Below are positions 1 to 10,975 of a DNA stretch of 64,000 nt, piece after piece (position 1 is the first letter of the stretch; each line of letters begins with the position of its first letter). The translations under genes were made by a program, and so were the position numbers. The notes beneath the pieces were generated by a model. The model did not search any database. It was not told the DNA's origin and was given only the letters and a program-made list of their open reading frames with translations. Source of the stretch: Sisyra terminalis (lineage: Eukaryota > Arthropoda > Insecta > Neuroptera > Sisyridae); NCBI GenBank assembly GCA_958496175.1, contig OY292278.1:41168001-41232000 (forward strand). Direction: 5' to 3'.

Positions 1-1018
1 ATTCACATATCCACTTGAATTAAAAGCATTTCGTCGGCCTTTCTTATATTAAATTAATTATTTAAAAACACAGGACTTTTTATGTTTTATTGAAAAACAA
101 AATTTAAATTAACATAATATTAAAAAATTCACTATTCTATTTTCTGATTTTCATCCCTTTAAATTTATCCATTCTATAAGTTCTTATATTTATTAAAATT
201 TTTAGAAGGGCTACCCTTTCTTTCATTTACCTACCCACTTAAATTAAAAACATTTCGTCGGCCCTTCTTACAATAAATTAATTCTTTAAAAATACAGGAA
301 TTTTTAGGTTTTATTGGAAAATCATCAGGGTTGCAAGAAATATATAAAGGAATGCAACTGCCCCTGTTCTCCTAATAGATGGTCTGGTTCTGAGTTATAC
401 ACGATTTTCCCTTTAGAATGGAACTATTCGTAGGGGAATATTCATAGGGGCTCAACTGGTTCCCTACTAAGATGCATCTCAGAAGCAAATTTGACCAATT
501 GGAACTAGGAAGAACTCAAAATAGCCCGCAACAATATTTTTTTTAAATGTACCAAAAATTACTTCCATTTATTTAAAAGAAAGGTTCCTATTGTTCAATG
601 AATTAGCGGAAGGTGAAATTTCAAAACTTTAACTAAAAAAATAACAAAAGGAGTTACAACAATTGAAATTTTTTACCTCAACGTCAAAAAAAGACATTTG
701 TTAAAAAAAGACATTTTGAAACCATTATATTTAAAATATCTTTAATAACTTTCAACGACTTCTACTGGCTTCTTTGAATATTTAAAACGCTTTTAAATGC
801 CTTTTGTAACAGAGAAGTTACAAATTTTAAACCCTCAAATGAATGATTTACGAAAGATAAAAAAATTAAACCACAATTTTTATCGAATTGCCTTATAAAA
901 TTTTTTTAAAGTTTATAGCTTATAAATTTATGCTTTGAAGTTTAACTTCATCCCGGTACTTTAGCCGATGGATTTATTTAACTTTATTTATAGAATTTAG
1001 GTAATGGTATAAACTAAA
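1..1018. other. Intergenic AT-rich stretch with a direct repeat
   Basis: No gene is seen. A stretch at 11-103 recurs at 234-323 in the same orientation with roughly 80-85% identity by eye. Both contain the shared block CATTTCGTCGGCC followed by an AT-rich tail. The repeat family is not recognised. Confidence 0.5.
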
Positions 1019-4000
1019 TTATATTTCAATTTTACCGATTGCTTCAACAGCATTTTGTTCAGATTTTGATTCCTTTTCAATAGATTTCTTTTGATTTCCA
1101 ATCAAATCATTGTCGACATCCCAAGAAAAAGAAGATTCATCACTCGATATCAAACTGTTTTTAAGACTTTTAACGGAATTTGATTTTTGCTTGGAATTAC
1201 TTCCGATCAAACACCCTAAAAATATAATTATTATAAATTGGAATAAAATAATTGATTAAGTAGCAATACCTGAATCGTTTTTATAATTTTTCTGGTAATC
1301 TTTTAAAGTAGATGATTCTTTTTCTACAAAGAAAACGATGTTTAAAATCAGAAAATACATATTTTTTGGTCAGGGATTTTCATCAAATTTTATTGATTGT
1401 CGATTTATCTATCAATTGGTCCTGCAATCCTCAGAAAGAATTACAGATTTAAAAACAGGATTAGTCTATATTGGAGTTGTATAACTCGATGTATATCAAA
1501 TAAAAGAATTTAGATTCTAAAATTTTTCAGAATTCTTCAGCTAATCCCCCTCGGTCAAGGGAAAAAGGAATGGATACTTATTAAATGAAGGAATGAGGTT
1601 TTATCAATCCTGAGAAAAAAATTGATTTATTCATCCGTTTTCCCGATACGATATTAAAATCTTTAGAAAATGAAACAAAAATTCATTAGTCTATGTTTAT
1701 TTCCCCACCTTGATACCAAGTGCACACCAGGGACCAGTGATAGATTAACGCCTAGGCCCATGAGGCCTAGGTTTAGAGTAGCACCATATGAGGAAAATTT
1801 TCAGAATCCCAAAATTTTAAACGCGAATAAAAGTACGAACAATTCAAATTCAAAAATTGATTGAAGTTAGTTTTGCTCTGAATGAATGGAACATTTTCAA
1901 TAAATTATATTTAATTAACTTTTCTATCTACCACATCCCATTTTTCAATTATTAAATCACTGGCAAAGAGGACATAAGGCAAGAAGCATAAGAGGACTGC
2001 CGTTTCAGGGTTATTCTGAACAAATTTGCGACACCCATAATGATATTTTTTAGGAACCATAAAAAGTTTTACTAAATTTGATTCATTATTGCCAAAATAT
2101 TCAAAGCCCTTTAGTGGAACCCTAGTACTAGAAATAGGTCAAACGCATGGCGTAAGTATTTGAAAATTAGATGTTTTATATAGACAACCACCATGCTATG
2201 GCGTTATAAGGGCGGCATATCGAATGAAGCTTAGGGCGGCATCGAATCCAAATCCGCCACTGCCAAGGAACTTACTATCCTTGATAAGACCTTTCTTCAT
2301 CAGAAAATTTTAATGAACACCTTGTAATGAGTTTTCAATCGTTTCGAAAAAAAAACAGATGGAAAATCGAATTTTGAAGAACCTTTTTGAGTTGGGAGCA
2401 TTCGATCCCTTCTTTGAACACATTACAGTAGGTAAAAGAAGAACTCAGAAATTCGATTTAATTTTATTGTTGAAATCATTTTTCCATAAGCTCAACATTA
2501 AACACTTTATTTTAGTATGGTAAATTATGGGTTTTAGATATCTGCTTCACAATCACTACATTTTTTTTTTTTTTGGAAATTTAAACATTACAAACTCTCA
2601 CCCCCCTTCTAAGTTTTCCATTTAAGTCTAGACACCCCTGATCTAAATATTCATAAAATCAAATTATTTTACCCAATTTTTCTTCCGTTCTATTATAGCA
2701 AATACGTTTCGGTTTTTCGATGCATTCATCTTCATATTCCCATGTAATCGGTTGACTCAAATCATTTTCCGAGCTCAACGAATTTGGAGTTATATCTACA
2801 AGCAAAAACTGTTAATACACTCATTGTTTACATAATATAAATACAGTCATGAAAATTAGTAATGAAGTTACCATCCATTTTTCCCCGTTTTCTTTTATGA
2901 GCCATGTTTTTATCATTTCTGTTATAAAACGGTGTAATTTTGCGCAATGGAAATTTGTTGAGAGCTTTTTTCAAACTGAGAATTTGTTGGGAAACACCGT
3001 TAGATAAATTTTCTCTTAAATCGTCATCAACATTATCGTTATGGTGAGGTATCTCCGTAAATGTTCTTGTTTCAGCGAGAATATTAAATTCCTTGCGGGG
3101 TTTTAACGGACTGGATTTTTCATAATAAGCTGGTAATGATGATTCTTTTTGTGTGGCGTTTAATTTTTCATGGGAAACCGATTGTAATTCGTTTTCATTT
3201 TTTTCCACGTTAATAGGATTTTCATTTGAATTTTGCTTGTTTTCCACATTCGAATCAATCGTTAAATTGCTTATGTTGTCTACCAATTGTAATTCGTTAT
3301 TTTCCACGCATTTGCTCTTCTCAAAATTGGATTCTAATTGTTTGAAATTATTTAACATCATTTGCTCCTCACTACTTTGGCAGAAAATTGAACATTTTTT
3401 TCTATGAGTTATTAAACGATTTTCTAAAATTTCAATCGATTTTTTAACAGTTGTATCATTTTTGTCATTTACAGACTTATCCGAGCTTAAAATGGGAGCT
3501 TTTTCCGATACATTAACATACGAAGATCGATTAGAAGTAGTCTTAAAAGATTCTTGGTAGCTTAATTTTTTCATTTGTGTAGCATTATTTAGTAACAAAC
3601 TAATATTTTTCGTATAATTCATAGAAATTGACTGTGTTTTTCTTCGTTCACTTTTAATAGAAATTGTAGACTTAAGGCTATTCGAGTAAACTGTTGCTTT
3701 ATTTGATTGAATCGATTGTTGTAACTTAACACGGTTAGATTCTTCAGTTATAATAATTTCTGGTTCAATAAAATTGTTAACATAGTTCGATGAAACATTC
3801 TGAAAATCTGTTGATCTATTATTACGAGAATGGACTGTACAAGTCGCAGCTGTTGTATGAGTATATTCATCATTCTCAAGGGTTAAGTCAATAATGGGAA
3901 TGTTTTCATTAATTACTTGGCTTCGGTTTTCAATGGATATAGTTTGACTTTTTCTTTCGTGATTTTCCAGATAATCATGACACTTGTTCACATAGTCCTC

Positions 4001-5635
4001 AATTCGTTTATTATTGATTTCATCAATCTTTGATTTAGAGGAAATATGGGCGTATTTTCTAATTAATTTTTCCGTTAAACTTAAACTTTCAATGGAGGGA
4101 GTTTTGTTTTTTTCTATAATTGTTTCAAGCTTTTCCAATTCATCTCGGTTTGTGTTAGGAATTGTTCTTTTGGAAGGTTTAAATTGTGCATATCTTTGGT
4201 AGTTTATAAACGATCGTAGGGATTTGGGATTCAATTCGAGGATATAAGGATCGTCTGAAAATCTTCTTAGGATGGATGTTCTATTTTCTGATGCGGAACG
4301 CTGAGAAAATAATTAGTTTTTTATTAATTTTGCATCAATCTATTCAAATAACTCTTTAAAAGTTTTCTATCGTAGCTAATGATTTTAGATATTCTATAAT
4401 TTCTAATCAAAGAATTTGTCAAGGATCAACGAATTTAACTAATAGATTAAAAAAATTTTGTTTCCACTCAAATCTTAATTTTGTATACCATTTTTTATTT
4501 ACTTGAGGGAACAATTTCAAAAAATCTTCTCTTAATAGTTATCGTTACGTTCCAAGAAACTTATCTTTTAAATTAATGTTTTTATCTTTTAATAGTTTCT
4601 GCCGTTTCTGCTATGCATTGTGTATTAGTCAGTCACTATTTTATCACTACTGTTTTATATATTAGATAAACAATATCTGCAGCTATTAAGTTGCATCGGT
4701 TACCCGCCTTATACATAAAAGTATAATAAGACATCTACACTTAAGAACTTAAAATATATAAACATCTCTTAATATTAACATTGATAATATATGCTATACC
4801 TACACCAACTCTGAGCGTATTCATTGTATGTTAATTACTCGTTAATTATGTTAAAATATATACCTGGCAGTTTTAAAAAAGGTATAAAATTTTAATTACC
4901 CATGTGATAGTCGGGTTGCATATAACGACACTATTTTACTCTAAAATTCAGTACTAAAAATATTCAAGTTCCAACCGACATAATTTCAAAGATTATTATT
5001 GTATTAGTTTATAAGCTAGATATGTAAAAACTTTATTACATGTCTAAAGCAAAATTCTATCATATTATTGTAAAATTAATTTATATTATTTTTAGAAAGA
5101 ATAAACCGCATTGTTAAATTTATAATTTGATTACTTGTCTGTATAAAGCAGCTTTGAGCTCTGACGGGGTTTCACTCCAACTAAAATAAATTATTCAAGT
5201 TTTATTATAATATTTCAAACTATTTCATCTATTTTTGTATTACCTGTCCAATAGGTCGCATACGTCTTTTTGGGTTAAAACCGATCGGTATTTAAGACTA
5301 TGAATATTTCGCATTATCACATTGAAATGATTCTTTAAGCCGGTTGATGAACGAAAAAATTCCTACAAAAAGAAAAAAAATTGCATCCTTTTTTTGATTC
5401 GTTTTTCCAGGTCAACCTTATGTTTTTCCATTTCTCGCCAAATTTTTTCGCCTTTAATATCATAATGCAAGTAATTTGCTTTAATATATCGCAATATTTC
5501 TAGGTCTTCTGACAGAGTGTATGGTAAATTGGTTTTATAAATTTTCATCCTGAAAAAGCAATGCAAATATAGGCAACAATGGGACAAATGACAATTGAAA
5601 AAAAAAACAAGTTTATTTTACCCAGGATTAAACAT
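1019..5635 (-). CDS. Rap1-type Myb-like domain protein, 8 exons, about 704 aa
   Basis: Exons on the minus strand are 5635-5622, 5549-5417, 5362-5244, 5180-5135, 4300-2872, 2795-2673, 1323-1270 and 1215-1019. All splice phases agree and the frame stays open to the stop. Residues about 12-75 resemble the single Myb domain of RAP1/TERF2IP: a YTLSEDLEILRYIK helix, then GEKIWREMEKHK, then an RSSTGLKNHF helix. The rest, about 600 residues, is low-complexity, rich in Ser, Asn, Lys and Glu, and probably disordered; I recognise no domain in it. RAP1 proteins act at telomeres in vertebrates and yeast, and that role here is inference from the Myb domain alone. The exon 4 donor (CAA/GTAATC) is weak. Reading through it gives a stop at 5120 and a protein of about 108 aa holding only the Myb part. 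The start lies in a short first exon (MFNPG). The exon chain is fairly secure; the family name is tentative. Confidence 0.6.
1324..2672. other. Intron 6 of the Myb-like gene, with a possible hAT relic
   Basis: No exon is seen. At 2200-2270 a GC-richer stretch ends in AATCCGCCACTG, which looks like the right end of a hAT-type inverted terminal repeat (CAGTGGCGGATT when reversed). A weak partner, CACTGGCAAAGAGGACAT, starts near 1959. No 8 bp target duplication could be matched, so the element is only suggested. A short palindrome centred on the CATGAGG between two CCTAGG-type arms lies near 1750-1772. Confidence 0.25.
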
Positions 5636-6020
5636 TTTCAGGTTGTAAAAATTAAATGAAAGGATAACGGTTCATCAATTACTTCAATGGTTTTAATTAG
5701 TTTGTTAAAATATTTTAAAACTTAATAATTTCTTAAACATAAATTGGATTAAGTATAATAATTTTAGTCTCAAACACGTTTTTTGAATGAATTCAATTGT
5801 TACTAAAAAAGTTACTAAAGTTCATGCGCAGAACTCAAAATACGTGATCCATTGAACACTTTGGCCAAACAAAGATAGTATACTATTACTCATATTGTCA
5901 AACAAAGACATAAAATGAAAATCTGTCAAATGTCAAGAGACAAGTGGACGTGATCTTTCAAATTTAAATTTTCAAATTTCAAAGAAATTTAATTCATTTA
6001 TTTAAATCTTTTTTTTTAAA
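5636..6020. promoter_or_regulatory. Shared head-to-head promoter gap
   Basis: These 385 bp separate the start codons of the Myb-like gene (minus) and ZCRB1 (plus). Both 5' untranslated regions and both promoters must lie here. No TATA box could be assigned. Function is inferred from the layout only. Confidence 0.5.
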
Positions 6021-6912
6021 ATGAGTGGAAAACTAGCTCCTAGTAGAAGTACAGTGTACGTTTCCAATTTACCTTTTAGTCTAACCAATAATGATATACA
6101 TAAGGTATTAGAAAAATATGGAAAAATTGTTAAGTAAGCAAATCGAAATTCGTAGCATTTACATCAATTTTTAAGCTGATTTAAATTTTTCAGAGTAACA
6201 ATTATGAAGGATAAAATTACGCGTAAAAGTAAAGGAGTTGCTTTTGTGCTGTTCCTAAATGTAGAAGACGCTGTCAATTGTGCAAATTCTTTGAATAATC
6301 AAACAGTAATTTCGATAACAAAAATGGATTTAAATGGTTTTCTAAATTTGTTTTACATGTTTTCTCTTCATATAACTATAGATGTTTGGTCGTCAAATCA
6401 AAAGCAGCATTGCTACAGACAATGGACGTAGCACAGATTACATTCGTAAAAAAGTCTACGCCGATAAATCCGCATGCTACGAATGCGGAGAAACAGGTCA
6501 CCTCAGCTACAAATGTCCCAAAAATGCATTAGGAGAACGAGAACCACCAAAGAAAGTTAAAAAGAAGAAAAAAGAGAAATCCGATAAAGCAGACGATTCA
6601 ACAAATTACTACGACAGCTCATCATCGGAAGAAGAGCCATACTATAAAAAAAGAAAACCACCGACAACTGACGAAACAGAACAAGATGAAGAAACACTTA
6701 GTGCAGCTATAGCTTTAGAAGTATAACTTTAAAAAAATAAACTTTATCTAGATAAAAAAAAATCTTTTTTTCAGCAAGAAAAATGTGAAATGGAAGAGTA
6801 TCGTGTCAGGGTGGCTACAGGACAATATGTTGACGAAGCAAGTACAACGAAACCTAAAAAACGATTCAAAAAAGATTCGTATTTTAGTGATGATGAAGAA
6901 CTGAGTGAATAA
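6021..6912 (+). CDS. ZCRB1: Zinc finger CCHC-type and RNA-binding motif protein 1 (U11/U12-31K), 233 aa
   Basis: Exons are 6021-6133, 6194-6305, 6382-6720 and 6775-6912, with matching phases. The protein begins with an RRM: RNP2 is [10 protein letters not shown] near the N-terminus and RNP1 is [11 protein letters not shown] single CCHC zinc knuckle follows (C-x2-C-x4-H-x4-C, reading [14 protein letters not shown]), then a long Lys-rich and acidic Ser/Glu tail ending in [10 protein letters not shown]. This order and the overall length match ZCRB1, a protein of the U11/U12 snRNP that acts in minor (U12-type) splicing. The start has a clean AAAATG context. The gene is head-to-head with the Myb-like gene and tail-to-tail with ATRIP; only 39 bp lie between the two stop codons. 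The poly(A) signal AATAAA at 6917-6922 sits inside that gap. Confidence 0.93.
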
Positions 6913-6916
6913 AAGC

Positions 6917-6922
6917 AATAAA
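6917..6922 (+). terminator. Poly(A) signal of ZCRB1
   Basis: AATAAA lies 5 bases after the ZCRB1 stop codon. Cleavage 10-30 bases downstream would place the transcript end at or beyond the stop codon of the convergent ATRIP gene (6952), so the mature 3' ends probably overlap. Confidence 0.6.
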
Positions 6923-6951
6923 CCACACTTATTGTATTAAATTATATATTT

Positions 6952-9900
6952 TTAAATAATATTTAATCTAGAATTGATTTTCTTTTCCATTATTTTTTTC
7001 GCTGCCATCGAATCGAAAATGTTAACTTGATTCGATGTATCTTCTTTCGGTATATTAATCATTTCCTCCAATTTTTTCACTAAAAATTAAATCATTTAGT
7101 TACTGAGGAAACATTATAGGTGAAGCATTTGAGTACCTGAATCTTCGTCAAGATCTAAACTATGTTTATGTTCTAAGAAAATTTCCAGATTTTCTCGATT
7201 CAATTCGCTTGTGTTTTGAATTTGGGAATATTTATAGAGGTTTAACAAGTACATAATTGGAATTGAGTTTTGAAGTACGTTTTTTATGAATGTCGGTGTA
7301 TTGTTTTCTTCTGAAATAAAATCAAATGTTATTTTTTTGGAGAAATTTTAGTGTATTTTTATTACTCTTATAAAAACAATAGTTTTTCTTGTAGTTTAAA
7401 AGACCAATATTCAATATTTTCACAAGACATTGGACCATGTAAGACAAACATTTGCACCTAAAAACATATTTAAAATGCATATTTTTAATTAAAAATAAAG
7501 AGAAATCTTACTCGCTGTAGGATTGAGGGTGGTACCACTTTAAAATATTCATTTGATTGTAAAAAAATATTAACAATAATTGCGCTTGGAGCAACGCTAA
7601 AATTATATTTGTTGTAGTATTATGCACATAATTCATAAACTGAACCGCAAAAATTTGTAACAAACAAGAATCTATAAATAAATAATACTCAAATTAACTC
7701 TTTTTGGTGAAAAATTAAACAGAAAAAAGACTAAAGTTATACCATTATTATAAGTAATAACATTTTTCGTTTTCATAAAACATGATTTTGCCGAATTTCG
7801 ACAAATTAGCTGTAAAAATTCTTCATCACTAGAGGCCGCATTCAAACATTTTGTGATTGAACACAGTATTGTAAAAGGCGGTCGAGAAAATGTTATCATT
7901 TTCATTATACTAAAAATTATTATTTTCCTACAAAAAAGAAAAAAATATATTATAAAAGTACTTATGATAATAATTACAATAGTCATACCCTTCCGATTTT
8001 AGTTTATTTTTTCTTAATAAAACGTTAAGCAGCTCAATGATAGCCCATAATAGACCAGCACAATAATTAATTCGTTTCTATAAAAGAAAAAACATAATCT
8101 TTACAATTAAACGATGTATACATAGATTGTTCAAAGGTCATCATTTACAAAGGAATTCATAACATTCATAAAATGTTATAGGCAGTCCTTACATGCTCTA
8201 AAGTTAATATGACAAAAATTAATTTTATTACTTACATATTCGATTAAAGCTTTACAAAGTATATTTAAAATTTTCAAGAAGGAAAATCGAACGTTTTCCT
8301 CTTTCCTTCTAAACTCGTTCAAATCACGGAAATAAGATAAATTATTGATAACAAATTCATTATTTGATATATCTAAAGATTTTTCTCCTGCTACGTAATC
8401 ACAAACATAATTATTTTGTTCAATTAAAATAGATACAACGGCCACACATTGTCGCGTACTAATTGCATTTTCACTTTCACATAATGAACTGAAAAACAAA
8501 AATAAATCAGAACACTAAAATCATTTTTTTTTAATTTTCATTACCTGGAAGAAAATAGTAATGCTTGCCCAGGAATATTTTCTATGTGGAGAAAATCGTC
8601 ACAATTTATTACAAATTGATTGTCCGAAATTATTTTCAAAGTTTTAATTGACTTAATCGTATTTAAAAGTAACTCTTCACACACGTAAATTATCTGCAGT
8701 AAAAACAAATGTTACGTAAATAAAATGAGGCAAATATTCTATACTGACTTTATTCATGGTTTTTTTATTTTCAGTCGCTTCCAATTCTTCTCTAGATAAA
8801 TTGATCAAATTAAACAAATCTCCACTTATAAAATCGAAAGATAAGTTTTCATTGTTGCCCATTATTGAAGTTCCTATGTACAATTCTGCGGGATTTTCTA
8901 AAACAATAATTAATAGTTCAGAAATAGAATATTTCAATAGTTTGGATCTAAGCTTAAACACAATTCTAAGCTCTTCTGATTTACCTGCGACAATATTGGA
9001 CTTTTCTTCCTGTACTTTAAAATTTGTCCGGATTTTTTCGTCGTAAAAAATATTATAGTTTTTCTTCTCTGAACCTGTATCGTTTTTATGGCTATTTTGA
9101 TGCAATAAACTTGGCGGAAACCGTTTCCGAAAGGGGTATTCTTTAAAAAACACACATTTATTTATTTTTGTAAAGCAAATGAATTTATAGATTTTTTACC
9201 CGGGATTATATTAAAATTAATATTACAAATGTTATCAATTTGAGCACTTTTTTCACTCGTTAATTTCAACTTGTTTTCTCGTAACGATGAATTAAAAGCT
9301 GAAGGGAAATCTGTATTTTTCTTATTTTCTATCGATTTTGGAATTGGGGAAATGATTTTAATTTTATTCGACTCCAATGCTGTACATTTTTCTTTCAAAT
9401 GAAGAAGTTCCATGTTCTAAAAAGAAGCTTAATGAGTTATGTTTTTATTTTAATTAAGGATAGTTCAACCTTAAAGTCCAATTCTGATTTGATTGAATTT
9501 AAATTTTTGTTTAAAACCAATACTTTTTCATTCCATTCTTGTTTCTGTTTTTCTATAAGTTGCACCTTTTCCATTTTTGTATTTTCCATAGTTTTCTGCG
9601 TTTGTTTTAACTGGTTTCTTAGTATTGATACCTATTAATACAAAATTATTGTCAGCTTTTTAGAAGTATAATTTAGTTATGCAACTCGGCTTGCACGGAC
9701 AAAACAGAACACCATTAATAAACAAATGAGAAGTGTAAATATTTGAGTACATGTTCTGTTTACTATTGTAGCACAATCGCTATTCGAGTATAAATTTTTG
9801 TCGTAAGCGACTACCGAAAGGTACATTGCCAGGGGAAAGGTATAGTTTTCTACTTTGTGACTAAAATTCCATTACGGGTCGATTTATTCGCGAATTAAAT

Positions 9901-10590
9901 TGAAAATAAAGTAGAAAATCCAACGTTGCCAAATTTGACGGTTCTAAAAGGGACATTAGCCGGGAAAAGTATTCGAATACCATAGTTTAATCAGAAAAAA
10001 ATATTACCTCTCCATCTTTAGTAACTAATTTTTCTTTTAGCATTTTATTGTCGTTTTTGATGCGCTCTAATTCCTTGTAAAGATCTAAATTACTCTTTTT
10101 ATCATCTTTGAATATAATTGTATCATTTTTATCTTGAACCGATCCAAAGCTGGAACTTGTAGATCTCTGATTGAAGGGATTTGATTCGAAAAATGTAGGG
10201 GGTTTTTGGCGAGGATCTACGAATTTCGGGGGATGTAAAATGTTTCTTGAACACCCAGGGGGTTGGGAAATTTGTGTCGATGTGGGAAATTTAGTTTGCG
10301 GCGCTTTGAAGTTACTGTACGTTGTATTAAATGCATTGGGACTTAGTGCACCCTGAAAAAAGAAACTTTTGAAAGGGTTGTTTTTTTCGACCTTTGTACT
10401 ACTGCACCTGTGTTGCTTGAGACGCTTGTAAAATACATTCATCAATTTCGTTCTCGTCTAAATCCTCACCCCATAAATCGTCATTATTTACATTTGATGA
10501 AGTCGAGGGAAGATCGTTATTTTTATTTGTAAATTCTAACCTTGGTTTCTTAAAATTATATCCATTATATTCCCCATAGCGTTTCGACAT
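6952..10590 (-). CDS. ATRIP: ATR-interacting protein (mus304 orthologue), 13 exons, 842 aa
   Basis: Exons on the minus strand are 10590-10408, 10352-10008, 9631-9470, 9416-9200, 9140-8749, 8693-8545, 8488-8236, 8077-7989, 7927-7743, 7671-7512, 7457-7366, 7310-7137 and 7079-6952, with all phases consistent. Residues 37-57 form an acidic helix (DDLWGEDLDENEIDECILQ) that matches the RPA70-binding checkpoint recruitment motif of ATRIP. A Lys/Glu-rich coiled coil follows at about 155-250. Then comes a long helical region expected to contact ATR, with an LRSKLLKYSISELL stretch. The total length fits the family (close to 800 residues). ATRIP brings the ATR kinase to RPA-coated single-stranded DNA in the nucleus. 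The start is the ATG of MSKRYGEYNG; an upstream in-frame extension exists but looks like 5' untranslated sequence. Most of the body is too diverged for me to confirm residue by residue. Confidence 0.85.
9632..10007. repeat. ATRIP intron 2 holding a short interspersed repeat
   Basis: The intron contains a segment at 9880-9931 (CGATTTATTCGCGAATTAAA and onward to CAACGTTGCCA) that reappears at 52868-52919. A 26 bp motif near 9818 (AAAGGTACATTGCCAGGG) recurs in direct orientation near 9944 (AAAAGGGACATTAGCCGG). TTTTCTACTTT at about 9847 is inverted near 9910. This looks like a MITE-type element of a family present at least twice in the window. Confidence 0.45.
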
Positions 10591-10975
10591 ATTTTTTCTA
10601 TTTTTATACTTAAAATAATGATTGCTTTCTTTTAAACAATTAACAACAATCAAAATGCACTATTTTTGACAGGTTCCCTTATTATTATATATTTTTAAGC
10701 GCGAACATTGTTTTTGAAAATTAATTTCAAAAACTAATTGACAAAAGACAGTTTTGTCACCAGAATCTAGTGACTTTTAATGTTATTGTTGTACTGTCAG
10801 TTGTATTTTGACAAATGAAATCAGCTGATAAGTGTTTTGACTTATTTTAAAATAATGACGCTTTATTTTAATGAAAATTATTGTAAAAAAAATTAAAAAC
10901 GCGCTAATTTATACATTAATAATAGCAATATAGTTTCATTAAGTTTAATTTCTACGTTTCAATTAGTTTCCGAAA
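10591..10975. promoter_or_regulatory. Shared head-to-head promoter gap of ATRIP and VPS15
   Basis: These 385 bp separate the ATRIP and VPS15 start codons. The length happens to equal that of the other short divergent gap at 5636-6020. No core promoter motif could be assigned. Confidence 0.5.

Noticed and set aside
10171..10356. Plus-strand frame inside ATRIP exon 2
   Set aside because: It is antisense to a well-supported exon, and its Gly-rich sequence mirrors a Pro-rich coding segment.
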